64,000 nt of DNA, taken from contig NZ_BNAS01000001.1 in NCBI RefSeq assembly GCF_014653785.1, positions 667,898 to 731,897 on the forward strand, in the 5' to 3' direction. The notes beneath the pieces were generated by a model. The model saw only the letters and a list, made by a program, of their open reading frames with translations. It did no database searches and was not told the origin of the DNA. Positions 42,897 to 52,143 of this stretch are shown piece by piece. Position 1 is the stretch's first letter. Every line of letters starts with the position of its first letter. The stretch is from Promicromonospora soli (lineage in GTDB: Bacteria > Actinomycetota > Actinomycetes > Actinomycetales > Cellulomonadaceae). The position numbers and the translations under genes are program-made.

Positions 42897-43747
42897 ACCG
42901 CACCACGCGGCGGCTGCCGCGCAAGGAGCTCGCCTGGCAGACCGGGCTCTACGCCCTGCTGATCCTCCTGGCGCTGGTCTACGTCTACCCGTTCCTCGTC
43001 CAGCTGGCGACGTCGGTCAAGACGGAGGCCGACGCCGCAGCCGACCCCGTCTCGCTGATCCCGGACCCCCTGACCTGGGCCGCCTACGGGCGCCTGTTCC
43101 TCCGGTCCGACTTCCCGGTGTGGTTCGCCAACTCCGCCGTCGTGACGGTGCTCGTGACCGCCGGGCGGGTGTTCTTCGACTCGCTGGCGGGCTATGCGCT
43201 GGCCCGACTGCGGTTCCGGGGGCGCGGCGTGGTCTACGCGGCGCTCGTCGCCGTCATGGCCGTGCCGACCGTCGTGCTCCTGATCCCCAAGTTCCTCGTC
43301 ATCAACCAGCTCGGCATCTACGACTCGTACGCGGGCATGGTCCTGCCGCTGCTGGTCGACGCGGCGGGCGTGTTCATCATGAAGAACTTCTTCGAGTCGA
43401 TTCCCACCTCGGTGGAGGAGCAGGCGCGCATCGACGGGGCGGGCACGTTCCGGATCTTCTGGTCCGTGGTGCTGCCCATGGCACGACCCGCGCTCGTCAC
43501 CATCGTGATCCTGTCGTTCCAGGGGTCGTGGAACGAGCTGAGCCACTTCATCGTCTCCGCCCAGTCCCCCTCGCTGACCACCCTCACCAAGGGGGTCGCG
43601 TCGCTCGCGAGCGGCCAGCTCAGCCAGGGCAGCCAGTACCCCATCAAGCTCGCCGCAGCGGCGATCATGACCGTTCCCGTAGCGGTCGTGTTCTTCGTGT
43701 TCCAGCGGCGCATCATGAACACCAGCCAAGGAGCCGTCAAGGAATGA
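42893..43747 (+). CDS. Sugar ABC transporter permease (MalG-like)
   Basis: A 284-residue CUT1 permease with six TM helices and the EAA loop SVEEQARIDGAGTFRIFW. ATGA overlaps join it to the genes on both sides. As in the first importer, no ATP-binding subunit is encoded nearby. Confidence 0.92.
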   Translation: MNRTTRRLPRKELAWQTGLYALLILLALVYVYPFLVQLATSVKTEADAAADPVSLIPDPLTWAAYGRLFLRSDFPVWFANSAVVTVLVTAGRVFFDSLAGYALARLRFRGRGVVYAALVAVMAVPTVVLLIPKFLVINQLGIYDSYAGMVLPLLVDAAGVFIMKNFFESIPTSVEEQARIDGAGTFRIFWSVVLPMARPALVTIVILSFQGSWNELSHFIVSAQSPSLTTLTKGVASLASGQLSQGSQYPIKLAAAAIMTVPVAVVFFVFQRRIMNTSQGAVKE

Positions 43748-45741
43748 GCAAGGGAACGACCCCCTCCACCGAGCGCACCACGCCGCTGCAGCCACTGCTC
43801 AGCGACGCCGTCATCGCGCTGCGTGCCCCGACCCAGGTGTGGTCGGGCCGCGACGGCGACCTCGGCGGCGCTCCGATCGACGGCGTCTACCACGGCGACG
43901 TCCGGCACTTGCGGCGCCTGGCCCTGGAGTGTGCCGAGTCTGCGGTCGAGTACATCTCGGTCGCCCCGGAGGGCGCCTCGCGCGTCGTGTTCGGCGGCCT
44001 GTTGCGCGCGGTCGACGGCGCTCAGGCCGATCCCAAGGTGCGTCTGGTGCGCGAGCGCCGCGTCGCCGACGGCTCAGTGGCCGAGGCGTGGACGGTGCGA
44101 TCGCACCGCGCCGAGGGCGCACGCGTGACCCTGCGCCTGCGGCTCGTCCCCGACTTCACGTCGCTGCACGACGTCAAGGCGGGGCTCGCGGCACCTGGCG
44201 GCGCCACCGATGGCGCGGGAGAGGTCGATGTCATCGTGGCGCCCGGCTCGGCGACTGCACGGTCCGGCGGCCGGTCGTTCACGCTGACGGCCGAGGGCGC
44301 GACGGTGACCACCACCGCGCAGGGTGCGATAGAGGCGTCCTGGCCGCTCGACGTCCCGGCACGCGGCGAGGCGGAGGCGGTCTGGTCGCTCGCCCTGCAC
44401 GACGACACCCTGGTCGTGCGGGGCGCGGACGGCACCTGGTCCGGCATGCGCCGGGCAGACGTCCCGTCCAGCGCCGACCCCCGCCTCGGCCACTGGCTCT
44501 CGACCGCGCTCGACGACCTCGACGCACTGCGGCTCACCCTCCCCGACCACCCGGCCGACGACGTCTTCGCCGCCGGCGCGCCATGGTTCTTCACGCTGTT
44601 CGGCCGCGACGCCCTGTGGGCTGCCCGGCTGGCGCTCCCGCTCGACACCGGGATCGCAGCCTCCACCCTGCGCGTTCTGGCGCGCCTCCAGGGCACCGCG
44701 GACGACGCCGCGACCGCCCAGGAGCCGGGCAAGATCCTGCACGAGCTGCGCGCGACGCCACTGGAGATCCCGGGCGCCGGCGTCGTCCTACCGCCTCTGT
44801 ACTACGGCAGCGTCGACTCCACCCCCCTGTGGGTGTGTCTCCTCGCCGACGCGTGGCGCGCCGGTATGCCCGACGACGATGTGACCGCCCTTCTGCCCGC
44901 CCTGCGCGGGGCCCTGACGTGGCTGCTCGAGCACGGTGACAGCGACGGCGACGGGTTCATCGACTACATCGACCGCTCCGGGCAGGGACTGGCCAACCAG
45001 GGCTGGAAGGACTCGGGCGACTCGGTCCAGTGGCGAGACGGCACCTTCGCCGAGGGGCCGATCGCCCTCTGCGAGGTCCAGGGCTACGCCTACGAGGCCG
45101 CGCTCGCGGGCGCGGATCTCCTCGAGGCGTTCGACCCGGCGGCATCAGACCCCGCGGCTTCAGGCTCCCTGCGCCCGGCCGCGCTCCGCGCCTGGGCCGC
45201 CGACCTGCGCGCACGGTTCGCGCAGGCGTACTGGGTCGAGACCCCAGAGGGCCGGTATCCCGCGGTCGCGCTGGACCGGAGCAAGCGCGCCGTCGACACC
45301 CTCACCAGCAACATCGGGCACCTGCTCGGCACCGGCATCCTGGATGCCGCGGCCGAGCGGCACGTCGCCGACCTGCTGCTCGGCCCGACGATGTCGACCG
45401 GTTTCGGCATCCGCACGATGTCCACCGGCGCGGCCGGGTACTGGCCGCTGTCGTACCACGGCGGCAGCGTCTGGACGCACGACACCGCGATCTCGGTGCA
45501 CGGCATGCTCCGGGCGGGCCTCGCCGAGCACGCCGAGCGGGCAGCGGCCGGGCTGCTCGCGGCGGCGGAGGGCTTCGACTACCGCGTCCCCGAGCTCCAC
45601 TCGGGAGATCCGGCGACCCGCGCCGGCGTGCCCACGCCCTACCCGGCAGCGTGCCGGCCGCAGGCGTGGTCGGCCGCGGCGGCGATCACGTGCCTGGCGG
45701 TGGCGGGCTCCGTCCGCGCCGACGCCGCCGCCGTCGGCTAG
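43744..45741 (+). CDS. Glycogen-debranching-type glycosidase
   Basis: A 665-residue protein with an N-terminal glycogen debranching beta domain (APTQVWSGRDGDLGGAPIDGVYHGDVRHL) and a C-terminal (alpha/alpha)6 barrel. The sequence WFFTLFGRDALWAARLALP is the family hallmark, and KDSGDSVQWRDG and SYHGGSVWTHDT lie near the active site. There is no signal peptide, so it is intracellular. It is the last gene of the LacI-controlled importer operon (ATGA overlap) and probably degrades the imported oligosaccharide. The true specificity may not be alpha-1,6-glucan; this family includes enzymes of uncertain substrate. Confidence 0.87.
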   Translation: MSKGTTPSTERTTPLQPLLSDAVIALRAPTQVWSGRDGDLGGAPIDGVYHGDVRHLRRLALECAESAVEYISVAPEGASRVVFGGLLRAVDGAQADPKVRLVRERRVADGSVAEAWTVRSHRAEGARVTLRLRLVPDFTSLHDVKAGLAAPGGATDGAGEVDVIVAPGSATARSGGRSFTLTAEGATVTTTAQGAIEASWPLDVPARGEAEAVWSLALHDDTLVVRGADGTWSGMRRADVPSSADPRLGHWLSTALDDLDALRLTLPDHPADDVFAAGAPWFFTLFGRDALWAARLALPLDTGIAASTLRVLARLQGTADDAATAQEPGKILHELRATPLEIPGAGVVLPPLYYGSVDSTPLWVCLLADAWRAGMPDDDVTALLPALRGALTWLLEHGDSDGDGFIDYIDRSGQGLANQGWKDSGDSVQWRDGTFAEGPIALCEVQGYAYEAALAGADLLEAFDPAASDPAASGSLRPAALRAWAADLRARFAQAYWVETPEGRYPAVALDRSKRAVDTLTSNIGHLLGTGILDAAAERHVADLLLGPTMSTGFGIRTMSTGAAGYWPLSYHGGSVWTHDTAISVHGMLRAGLAEHAERAAAGLLAAAEGFDYRVPELHSGDPATRAGVPTPYPAACRPQAWSAAAAITCLAVAGSVRADAAAVG

Positions 45742-45756
45742 CGCCCGCGGCGACGG

Positions 45757-46719
45757 CTACGCGCCGGTCGCCCCGTCCCACCAGTCGAGCACACGCGTGC
45801 CGTAGAAGCTGAGCCACTTGGACGGCTCGCCGGGCGGCACGTCCACCTCGAACCACACCCGCCCCGGATGGCGACCCTCCTGCAGCCAGGTGCCATCCGG
45901 GCGACGGGCGGCGCGGATCACCTCGATCGCGTCGGCAAGCCGGGGATCCGGCCCGACGCCGTCGTGCAGCGTTGCCCCCCGGAAGTAGTCGACGGCGTTC
46001 AGCGCGCTGTATCCCCACCGGAACGGGTATCCGAACCGGGTCGCCCACGGGCCGACGAGGTCGCCCGTCGACAGGGTGCGGAGCAGCCGGCGCTCCAGGA
46101 GGTACTCCTCGCCGGCGTGACGGGCCGCCCGGGGGGCATCGCTGCCGCCGGTCGCGGCCTCGTAGTACAGGAGGCCCTTCAGGGAGTTGAGGGTCGAGTG
46201 GAACGACGAGCGCGTCGAGCCCTCGACCCATTCGCAGTTCCACCCGCCGTCGGGCAGGCGGTGATCCACGAACCACCGGGCGATTCCTGAGACGTCCACG
46301 CCCAGCCACGCGCCGTTGGCGAGCGTGTAGCTGTTGATGCAGCAGTCGACCTCGCCGCCCCAGTAGGGCAGGTCGTCGTACTCCCAGCGGGAGTTCGCGG
46401 CAATGAGCTCGGCCGTGCCGGCCAGCGCGGCTGCATCGAGGCCCCAGTCGCGGAGGGTGGTGAGCGACCACGTCGTCGCGGTCCAGGGCTGGCCCTCGTC
46501 GTCGCCCTGGTAGCCGGCCGGAAAGAATGCCCCGCCGGCCCACTGCCCGTCGGGATCCTGCAGCGCGAGCAGCCGCGCCCCGAATCCCTCCGTCGCGACG
46601 CGGGCCCGGGTTGCCCGCCATGTCTCCTCCGGCGCGCCGACGAGGTCGCGTTCGACCTGCCAGCGCAGCGCTGGGTCACTGTCGAGCAACCAGTCGAGCA
46701 GCTCCGGTGCGTAGGGCAC
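45757..46719 (-). CDS. Squalene-cyclase-like alpha-toroid protein
   Basis: A 320-residue protein with QW-like repeats (QDPDGQWAGG, RLPDGGWNCEW, RRPDGTWLQEG) that form half of a terpene cyclase toroid. It lacks the DxDD acid motif of real squalene-hopene cyclases and is half their length, so it is not expected to cyclise squalene. Function unknown. The conserved Trp/Cys content (GGEVDCCINSYTLANG) suggests a small-molecule pocket. It starts with GTG and is divergent from the VOC gene. Confidence 0.75.
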   Translation of the reverse strand: MPYAPELLDWLLDSDPALRWQVERDLVGAPEETWRATRARVATEGFGARLLALQDPDGQWAGGAFFPAGYQGDDEGQPWTATTWSLTTLRDWGLDAAALAGTAELIAANSRWEYDDLPYWGGEVDCCINSYTLANGAWLGVDVSGIARWFVDHRLPDGGWNCEWVEGSTRSSFHSTLNSLKGLLYYEAATGGSDAPRAARHAGEEYLLERRLLRTLSTGDLVGPWATRFGYPFRWGYSALNAVDYFRGATLHDGVGPDPRLADAIEVIRAARRPDGTWLQEGRHPGRVWFEVDVPPGEPSKWLSFYGTRVLDWWDGATGA

Positions 46720-46793
46720 GGCAGGAGGCTACTGCGCGAGTCGGTCAGGAATCGAGAAGCACTCCGTGCCGCGCGGAATCTAGCGTGGTGGGC

Positions 46794-47411
46794 ATGGCAA
46801 ACATCGACTCCGTCACCCTCGAGGTGACCGACCTCAGCACCGCACGTTCCTTCTACGACGCCGCCTTCGACCTGGGCGACAGGCTCCACCTCCGCGAGAC
46901 CGACGCGCCCACCAGCGGGTTCCGCGGATTCCACCTTTCCGTCATCGCCTCCCAGCCGGCCGACGTCCACGCCCTGTTCGACGCCGCGGTCGACGCCGGC
47001 GCCACCGTCCTCAAGCCCGTGGCCAAGTCCATGTGGGGCCACGGCGGCGCGGTCCAGGCGCCCGACGGAACCATCTGGAAGGTCGCAACCTCCGCCAAGA
47101 AGGACACCGGCCCGGCCTCCCGGCAGATCGACGAGATCGTGCTCCTGATCGGCGCCACAGACGTTTCGGCGAGCAAGAAGTTCTACGTGGAGCGCGGCCT
47201 GACCGTGGGCAAGAGCTTCGGCTCCTACGTCGACTTCAAGATGGGGTCCAGCCCGATCGGGTTCGGGCTGTACAAGCGCGCCGCGCTGGCCAAGGACGCC
47301 GGGGTGCCGCCGGAGGGAACAGGCTCGCACCGGCTCGCGGTGAACAGCGACCTCGGAGAGTTCACGGACCCGGACGGGTTCGCGTGGGAGCCGGTTCGGG
47401 TGAGCCGGTAG
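46794..47411 (+). CDS. VOC (glyoxalase-like) two-domain protein
   Basis: A 205-residue protein made of two VOC beta-alpha-beta-beta-beta modules: the first opens with SVTLEVTDLSTARSFYDAAF, the second with IDEIVLLIGATDVSASKKFYVERG. Each ends with a typical PDGTIWKV or DPDGFAWEPV strand. The family covers glyoxalases, dioxygenases and resistance proteins; the metal ligands are incomplete, so the activity cannot be assigned. Confidence 0.85.
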   Translation: MANIDSVTLEVTDLSTARSFYDAAFDLGDRLHLRETDAPTSGFRGFHLSVIASQPADVHALFDAAVDAGATVLKPVAKSMWGHGGAVQAPDGTIWKVATSAKKDTGPASRQIDEIVLLIGATDVSASKKFYVERGLTVGKSFGSYVDFKMGSSPIGFGLYKRAALAKDAGVPPEGTGSHRLAVNSDLGEFTDPDGFAWEPVRVSR

Positions 47412-47449
47412 GGCTGCGGCCCGGAGCCGCGGCGGCTCCGTCCGGTGCG

Positions 47450-48553
47450 TCAGTAGCTGTTGGGCGCCAGGACGGACTGCCAGTGCCACGGCTCCGGGTT
47501 GCGTCCCGTCGGCTCGGCGAAGGGCGGGTGGACCCAGCCGTATGGTTCGGCGTTGGCCCTGAGCCAGTCGTACCGGGCCGACCCGAAGGCCTCCACGCCC
47601 CCTCCGATGTCGACTGCCAGGCCCGTGCCATGGTTGGAGCACCCGGGCGGGGCCGCCGTGTCGGACGACGGGTCGTACAGCGCCTCCTGCTGCTCGTAGC
47701 TGCGGTAGGAGGAGTTGATCGTCAGGTTCACTCCGAACTCGGCAGCGTACGCGGCGTTCAGCTCGGCCAGCCCGCCGACGACGTCCGAACGCACGTGATG
47801 GCCCGGCGCGAACGGGATCTCCGCGAGCTCCGACGACGACAGATGGCCGTTCTCGGCGGACCACACCTGGTCCGGTTCGGGGCAGGTGCCGGCCGGGGTG
47901 GTGGCCGGGTCGGTGCCGGTGTCCTGGGTGGTGGCCGGGTTGGCGGCGGGGTCGGTGCCGGCAGCGTCAGCTTCTGTCGCAGTGTCTTCCGGCGCCTCGG
48001 ACGCGGCCTGCTCCAGCCGAACCTGCCGCCCCGACGCGACCACCGCTTTGGTCGCGTCGTGCAGCTCACTCCGCACGGCGGGTACCTCCGCGTGAAGCGT
48101 GGTGGCGAGCTCCAGCACGGCGGTGGCCTCTTCCTCGGTGCCCGACGGCGACCAGGTCACCGATCCCAGGGATGTCACCACGCCTTGCGCGTCCTTGATC
48201 GCCGCGCCGAGTGCCCGGCGCTCGGTCTGCTCGGCAGCCTTCCCGTCCGGGCTTTTCAGGACGGCCTGCGCATCCTGCACCTCGGTGGTCAGCTCCGCGC
48301 GGAGCGTCGCGCTCTCGGCGGCAGCGGCCTGCGCGTCGGCCACCGCGGAGGGCCGTTCCGTGGCCTGTGTGGCCGGCTCGAAGAGCCCGAGCGCGTACGC
48401 GCAACCGGTCGCCACGACCAGGCTCACCGCGACGGCGACGATGCCGATCGTCCACCGCTTGCGCATGCCTTGCCGCTCCCACCTGCCGCGCGCCGACGAC
48501 GAGGGCCGCCGAGGCGCCTGCCGCTCAGGCCAGAGAGGTGTTTCGGTCGGCAT
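47450..48553 (-). CDS. M15 D-Ala-D-Ala carboxypeptidase (VanY-like)
   Basis: A 367-residue membrane-anchored peptidase. One TM helix (WTIGIVAVAVSLVVATGCAYALG) is followed by an Ala/Glu/Thr-rich stalk of about 120 residues and a C-terminal M15 domain: NSSYRSYEQQEALYDP, the zinc motif CSNHGTGLAVDIG (His, Asp), and WHWQSV with the third ligand. It should trim peptidoglycan stem peptides outside the cell. The ATG at 48553 lacks a ribosome site; an ATG at 48466 just before the TM segment is an alternative start. Confidence 0.88.
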   Translation of the reverse strand: MPTETPLWPERQAPRRPSSSARGRWERQGMRKRWTIGIVAVAVSLVVATGCAYALGLFEPATQATERPSAVADAQAAAAESATLRAELTTEVQDAQAVLKSPDGKAAEQTERRALGAAIKDAQGVVTSLGSVTWSPSGTEEEATAVLELATTLHAEVPAVRSELHDATKAVVASGRQVRLEQAASEAPEDTATEADAAGTDPAANPATTQDTGTDPATTPAGTCPEPDQVWSAENGHLSSSELAEIPFAPGHHVRSDVVGGLAELNAAYAAEFGVNLTINSSYRSYEQQEALYDPSSDTAAPPGCSNHGTGLAVDIGGGVEAFGSARYDWLRANAEPYGWVHPPFAEPTGRNPEPWHWQSVLAPNSY

Positions 48554-48610
48554 CGACGAAATCTACAGCGGGGTCGAGGCGTAGCCACCTTCGACGCGAG
48601 AGGATTTGCG

Positions 48611-49201
48611 TTACGAGCCCGCAAGCGCCCCGGCCACGAGTGACCGCAGCGTAGGCACTACCTCCACCTCGAACCAGGGGTTCCTGGACTGCCAGCGGAA
48701 GTTGAGCGGCGACGGGTGGACCAGCGGGATGGTCGACGGCAGGTACTCCGCGTAGGCCCGCACCGTCTCGGTCAGGCTCGGCTTCGCCCGGTCTCCGAGG
48801 TAGTACTTCTGGGCATAACCGCCCACGAGGATCGTGAGCTGGAGACCGGGCAGCTCGGCGAGGATCCGCTGGTGCCACAGCCCGGCGAAGTCCTTGCGCG
48901 GCGGCAGGTCGCCGGACGCGCCTTTCCCCGGGTAGTAGAAGTCCATGGGGATGATCGCGAACAGGTTGGGGTCGTAGAACTGCGCGTCGTCGACGCCGAG
49001 CCAGGCCCGCAGCCTGACGCCGCTGGCGTCGTTCCACGGCTTGCCGCTCTCCTGGGCCTTCCGTCCGGGCGCCTGACCTATGAGCGCGATCCGGGCGCCG
49101 GGCGCCGCCGAGTAGAGCGGCTCGTAGCCGGCGTCGCGCGCCCAGGCGTTGGACTGGTGCGCGACGATCTCGTCCCGGATCCGGTCGAGGTTGCTGAGCA
49201 C
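48611..49201 (-). CDS. Uracil-DNA glycosylase family protein
   Basis: A 196-residue UDG-fold protein. The N-terminal motif IALIGQAPGRKAQESGKPW and the C-terminal HPSPLN correspond to UDG motifs 1 and 2 of a small clade distinct from UngA and family 4 enzymes; NPWFE follows. No Fe-S cysteines are seen. GTG at 49201 is chosen because GGAGGGGA lies 4 bases upstream; extending the frame upstream would add unrelated sequence. Base excision of uracil is a reasonable guess, but the activity of this clade is not certain. Confidence 0.85.
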   Translation of the reverse strand: MLSNLDRIRDEIVAHQSNAWARDAGYEPLYSAAPGARIALIGQAPGRKAQESGKPWNDASGVRLRAWLGVDDAQFYDPNLFAIIPMDFYYPGKGASGDLPPRKDFAGLWHQRILAELPGLQLTILVGGYAQKYYLGDRAKPSLTETVRAYAEYLPSTIPLVHPSPLNFRWQSRNPWFEVEVVPTLRSLVAGALAGS

Positions 49202-49413
49202 GAGCTCCCCTCCAAGGTTGGCTGCCCGAGTGAAGATTGGCTGCACGAGTGGCTTTCCCCCGGCCAGGTGCGCGGGCACCGCGCCGTTCGCCCGGGTGAT
49301 CTCTGCTAACCGGACTGTGCCCGTCGCCACCCAGACGTACGTTGAAAGCCTCGGGGGGCGGGCCGGGTTCGACCAACCTACCCGGGCGCCCTTCTCCACA
49401 AGGAGGTGGTGTT

Positions 49414-49722
49414 ATGAAGCGTGTCATCATGACGCTCGTCGTCACAGCGGGCCTGACCGTGGGCGGTGCCATGTCGGCACAAGCAGGCGAGACCAACGGC
49501 AGGGGCGAACCGATCCCGGGTGCGCACATGGCGAGCTCGGCGTGTGCGTTCTCGGGTCAGGACCTACCCGACGCAGAGGAGAACCAGCCGCCCGAGTTCG
49601 ACGACGACTTCGTCACGGACGGGCACGTCCAGACCTATGGCAAGTGGGTCAGCCACGGCTTCAAGGACTTCGTGCCGAGCCCCGGCGAGGCTTGCCGCGG
49701 CAACGTCGCATTCGAGGAGTAG
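49414..49722 (+). CDS. Small secreted protein, unknown
   Basis: A 102-residue protein with a Sec signal ending in AMSAQA and a mature part of about 77 residues rich in Asp/Glu/Gly with two Cys (SSACAF, GEACRG) that could form a disulfide. I do not recognise the family. The ribosome site AGGAGGTGGTG is a near-perfect anti-SD match ending 3 bases before the ATG, so it is probably translated strongly. It has its own 212-base upstream region with no gene and no motif I can assign. Confidence 0.7.
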   Translation: MKRVIMTLVVTAGLTVGGAMSAQAGETNGRGEPIPGAHMASSACAFSGQDLPDAEENQPPEFDDDFVTDGHVQTYGKWVSHGFKDFVPSPGEACRGNVAFEE

Positions 49723-49735
49723 TACCGGAAAAGGA

Positions 49736-49776
49736 CCCGACGCCCGCGGACCAGCAGGTCACTCCCGGGCGTCGGG
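49736..49776. terminator. Terminator hairpin between convergent genes
   Basis: CCCGACGCCCG (49736-49746) and CGGGCGTCGGG (49766-49776) form an exact 11-bp GC-rich stem with a 19-base loop, 14 bases after the secreted-protein stop and before the convergent dehydrogenase stop. Confidence 0.75.
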
Positions 49777-49812
49777 CACCTGATCGACTTCGGCGGTGAC
49801 GATCGGTGACCG

Positions 49813-50823
49813 TCAGAGGCCGAAGACGATGCGGGCCGGCACCTGGCCGGACAGCACCTCGGCGATGGACTCGTTGACGTCGTCGAGCTTGCGCTCGACG
49901 GCGACGACCTCGGTGCGGCCGGCCGCGTGGAGGGCGAAGACGTCGGCCAGGTCGTTGCGGGTGCCGACGATGGAGCCGATCACCGAGATGCCCTTGAGCA
50001 CGGTGTCGAAGATCGGCAGCTCGATCGTGCCGTCGGCCGGCAGCGCGACGCAGACCAGCCGCCCGCCGCGGCGCAGCGAGTGGAACGCCTGGTCGAACGA
50101 GGCCGGCGAGGCGGCGAGCGCCACCGCGACGTCGGCGCCACCGAGCCGCTGGATGGCCTCGACAGGGTCCTCACGGGCCGCGTTGACGACGTGGTCCGCG
50201 CCGAGCCGGGTGGCCAGCTCGAGCTTGTGGTCCTCGACGTCGACGGCGATGACGAACGCGCCGGCGATCCGGGCGTACTGCAGCGCGAGGTGGCCGAGCC
50301 CGCCGATGCCGAACACCGCCACGGTCTCGGCCGGTGCGACGTTCGCGACCTTGATGGCCTTGTAGGTGGTGACGCCCGCGCAGCTCAGGGGTGCGGCGTC
50401 GAGCGAAGACACGCCGTCGGGGACGGGCGTGGCGAACGCGGCGGGCACGACGGCGTACTCGGCGAAAGCGCCGTTGACGGAGTAGCCGGAGTTGGCCTGC
50501 TTCTCGCACAGCGTCTCCCAGCCGGCGATGCAGTAGCGGCACTCGCCGCACGCGTTGCCGAGCCAGGCGATCGCGACGCGCTGGCCGATGGTGCGGCCCA
50601 TCACGTCCTGCCCGAGCCTCTCGATGCGGCCGACGCCCTCGTGCCCCGGGATGAACGGCGGGGTCGGCTTGACCGGCCAGTCACCGCGGGCGGCGTGGAT
50701 GTCGGTGTGGCACAGGCCGCTGGTCTCGATCCGGACCAGCACCTCGCCAGGCCCTGGCTCGGGGACAGGCACGTCCATGACCTGCAGCGGGGAGGTGAAG
50801 TCGGTGACGACTGCGGCTTTCAT
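49813..50823 (-). CDS. Zinc alcohol dehydrogenase (AdhP-like)
   Basis: A 336-residue medium-chain alcohol dehydrogenase. Catalytic zinc motifs are GLCHTDIHAARGDW and GHEGVGRIE; the structural zinc site CGECRYCIAGWETLC has all four Cys; the NAD fold is VFGIGGLGHLALQYA. The ATG at 50823 with GGAG 7 bases upstream is chosen. It is probably the last gene of the DoxX-folE-oxidoreductase-ADH group, although the 129-base gap could hold its own promoter. Confidence 0.93.
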   Translation of the reverse strand: MKAAVVTDFTSPLQVMDVPVPEPGPGEVLVRIETSGLCHTDIHAARGDWPVKPTPPFIPGHEGVGRIERLGQDVMGRTIGQRVAIAWLGNACGECRYCIAGWETLCEKQANSGYSVNGAFAEYAVVPAAFATPVPDGVSSLDAAPLSCAGVTTYKAIKVANVAPAETVAVFGIGGLGHLALQYARIAGAFVIAVDVEDHKLELATRLGADHVVNAAREDPVEAIQRLGGADVAVALAASPASFDQAFHSLRRGGRLVCVALPADGTIELPIFDTVLKGISVIGSIVGTRNDLADVFALHAAGRTEVVAVERKLDDVNESIAEVLSGQVPARIVFGL

Positions 50824-50952
50824 GACAGCTCCGTTCGAAAGGTGGTGCGAGGCCGACATCCGCGGTGAGCGGCGCCGGTTCCAACATCCCTCCGAACGGC
50901 ATGCGTGAAGCAGGGGCGAAGGTCCCGGCGCCGGCGGTGAACGTCCCGAGCA

Positions 50953-52143
50953 CTACCCGCTGGGGACGGGCAGTGCGGCCTCTGGATCGCGCAGCGCGTC
51001 CAGGTCGGTTGTGCCTTGCTCGACGAGGCTCCGGATCGGGTCGATGGCGTCCCAGTCGTTGAGGTGCATGCCGGCCCGGACCTCGTTGTCCCGGATCCAG
51101 AAGGCAGTGAGGACGCGTGTGTCGGCGTCGCCCCGGATGACCACCTCGTCGTACCCGGCGTGGCCGACGTGTCCCACGTACTCCATGCCGAGGTCGTACT
51201 GGTCGGTGAAGAAGTACGGCTGGCGGACGTAGGGCGTGTCGTCGCCGAGCATGGTGCGGGCGGCGTGCTTGCCCTGCTGGATGGCGTTGTCCCAGTGTTC
51301 GACGCGGAGGCGCCGGAGCCGGGGGTGGTCGTGGTTGGCCACGTCGCCGGCGGCACAGACGTGGGGGTCGCTCGTGCGGAGCCGTGCGTCGACCAGCACG
51401 CCGTTGTCGGTGGCCAGGCCTGCCTGTGCGGCCAGCTGGTCCTCGGGCTTGGCGCCGATACCGACCAGGACCGTGTCGGCGTGGATCCGCGTCCCGTCGG
51501 AGAGGTCTACCTGCGTTCCGGTCAGGCTGTCGACTGTCGTGCTGAGCCGGAGGTCCACACCGTGCTCGCGGTGGAGGCCGACGAACAGTGGTGCGAGCTC
51601 GGGTCCGAGGACGCCGAGAAGAGGGAGCGACCCAGCCTCGACGACGGTGACCGTTGCGTCGGCCTGGCGGGCCGCGGCGGCGACCTCGAGACCGATCCAG
51701 CCGGCGCCGATGATCAGGATGTGGCCGGTCAGGCGGGCTCGGAGACGGAGGGCGTCGTCGAGGGTACGCAGGTAGACGACGTCCGGGTTCGACGGCTCCG
51801 CGAGCGGCAGTCGCCGAGGAGAGGCACCTGTGGCCAGCAGGAGGCGGTCGTAGGCGATCTGGGTGCCGGTAACGCCGACGCGGCGGCGGCCGAGGTCCAG
51901 CTCGGTCACCGGCGACCCGAGGCGGAGGTCGACCTGATGGTCGGCGTACCAGTCGTGGTCGTGGGCGAAGACGGATCCGGGCTCCGCCGTGCCGAGCAGG
52001 AGCCCTTTGGAGAGGGGCGGTCGCTCGTAGGGCAGGTGAGGTTCAGCGCCGATGAGCGTGATGTCCCCGGCGTAGCCCTGGTTGCGCAGCTCCTCGACAG
52101 CGTTGGCTCCGGTGAGTCCGGCTCCGATGACGACGATGTTCAC
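50953..52143 (-). CDS. Ferredoxin/rubredoxin reductase-type FAD oxidoreductase
   Basis: A 396-residue pyridine nucleotide-disulfide-type reductase without redox Cys. FAD motif VVIGAGLTGANAVEELR, NAD(P) motif ILIIGAGWIGLEVAAAAR, second FAD motif VCAAGDVANHDHP, and a C-terminal reductase domain (TAFWIRDNEVRAGMHLNDWD). This is the form that feeds electrons to ferredoxins or Rieske/P450 systems. No such partner is in the window. The ATG overlaps the folE stop. Confidence 0.88.
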   Translation of the reverse strand: MNIVVIGAGLTGANAVEELRNQGYAGDITLIGAEPHLPYERPPLSKGLLLGTAEPGSVFAHDHDWYADHQVDLRLGSPVTELDLGRRRVGVTGTQIAYDRLLLATGASPRRLPLAEPSNPDVVYLRTLDDALRLRARLTGHILIIGAGWIGLEVAAAARQADATVTVVEAGSLPLLGVLGPELAPLFVGLHREHGVDLRLSTTVDSLTGTQVDLSDGTRIHADTVLVGIGAKPEDQLAAQAGLATDNGVLVDARLRTSDPHVCAAGDVANHDHPRLRRLRVEHWDNAIQQGKHAARTMLGDDTPYVRQPYFFTDQYDLGMEYVGHVGHAGYDEVVIRGDADTRVLTAFWIRDNEVRAGMHLNDWDAIDPIRSLVEQGTTDLDALRDPEAALPVPSG

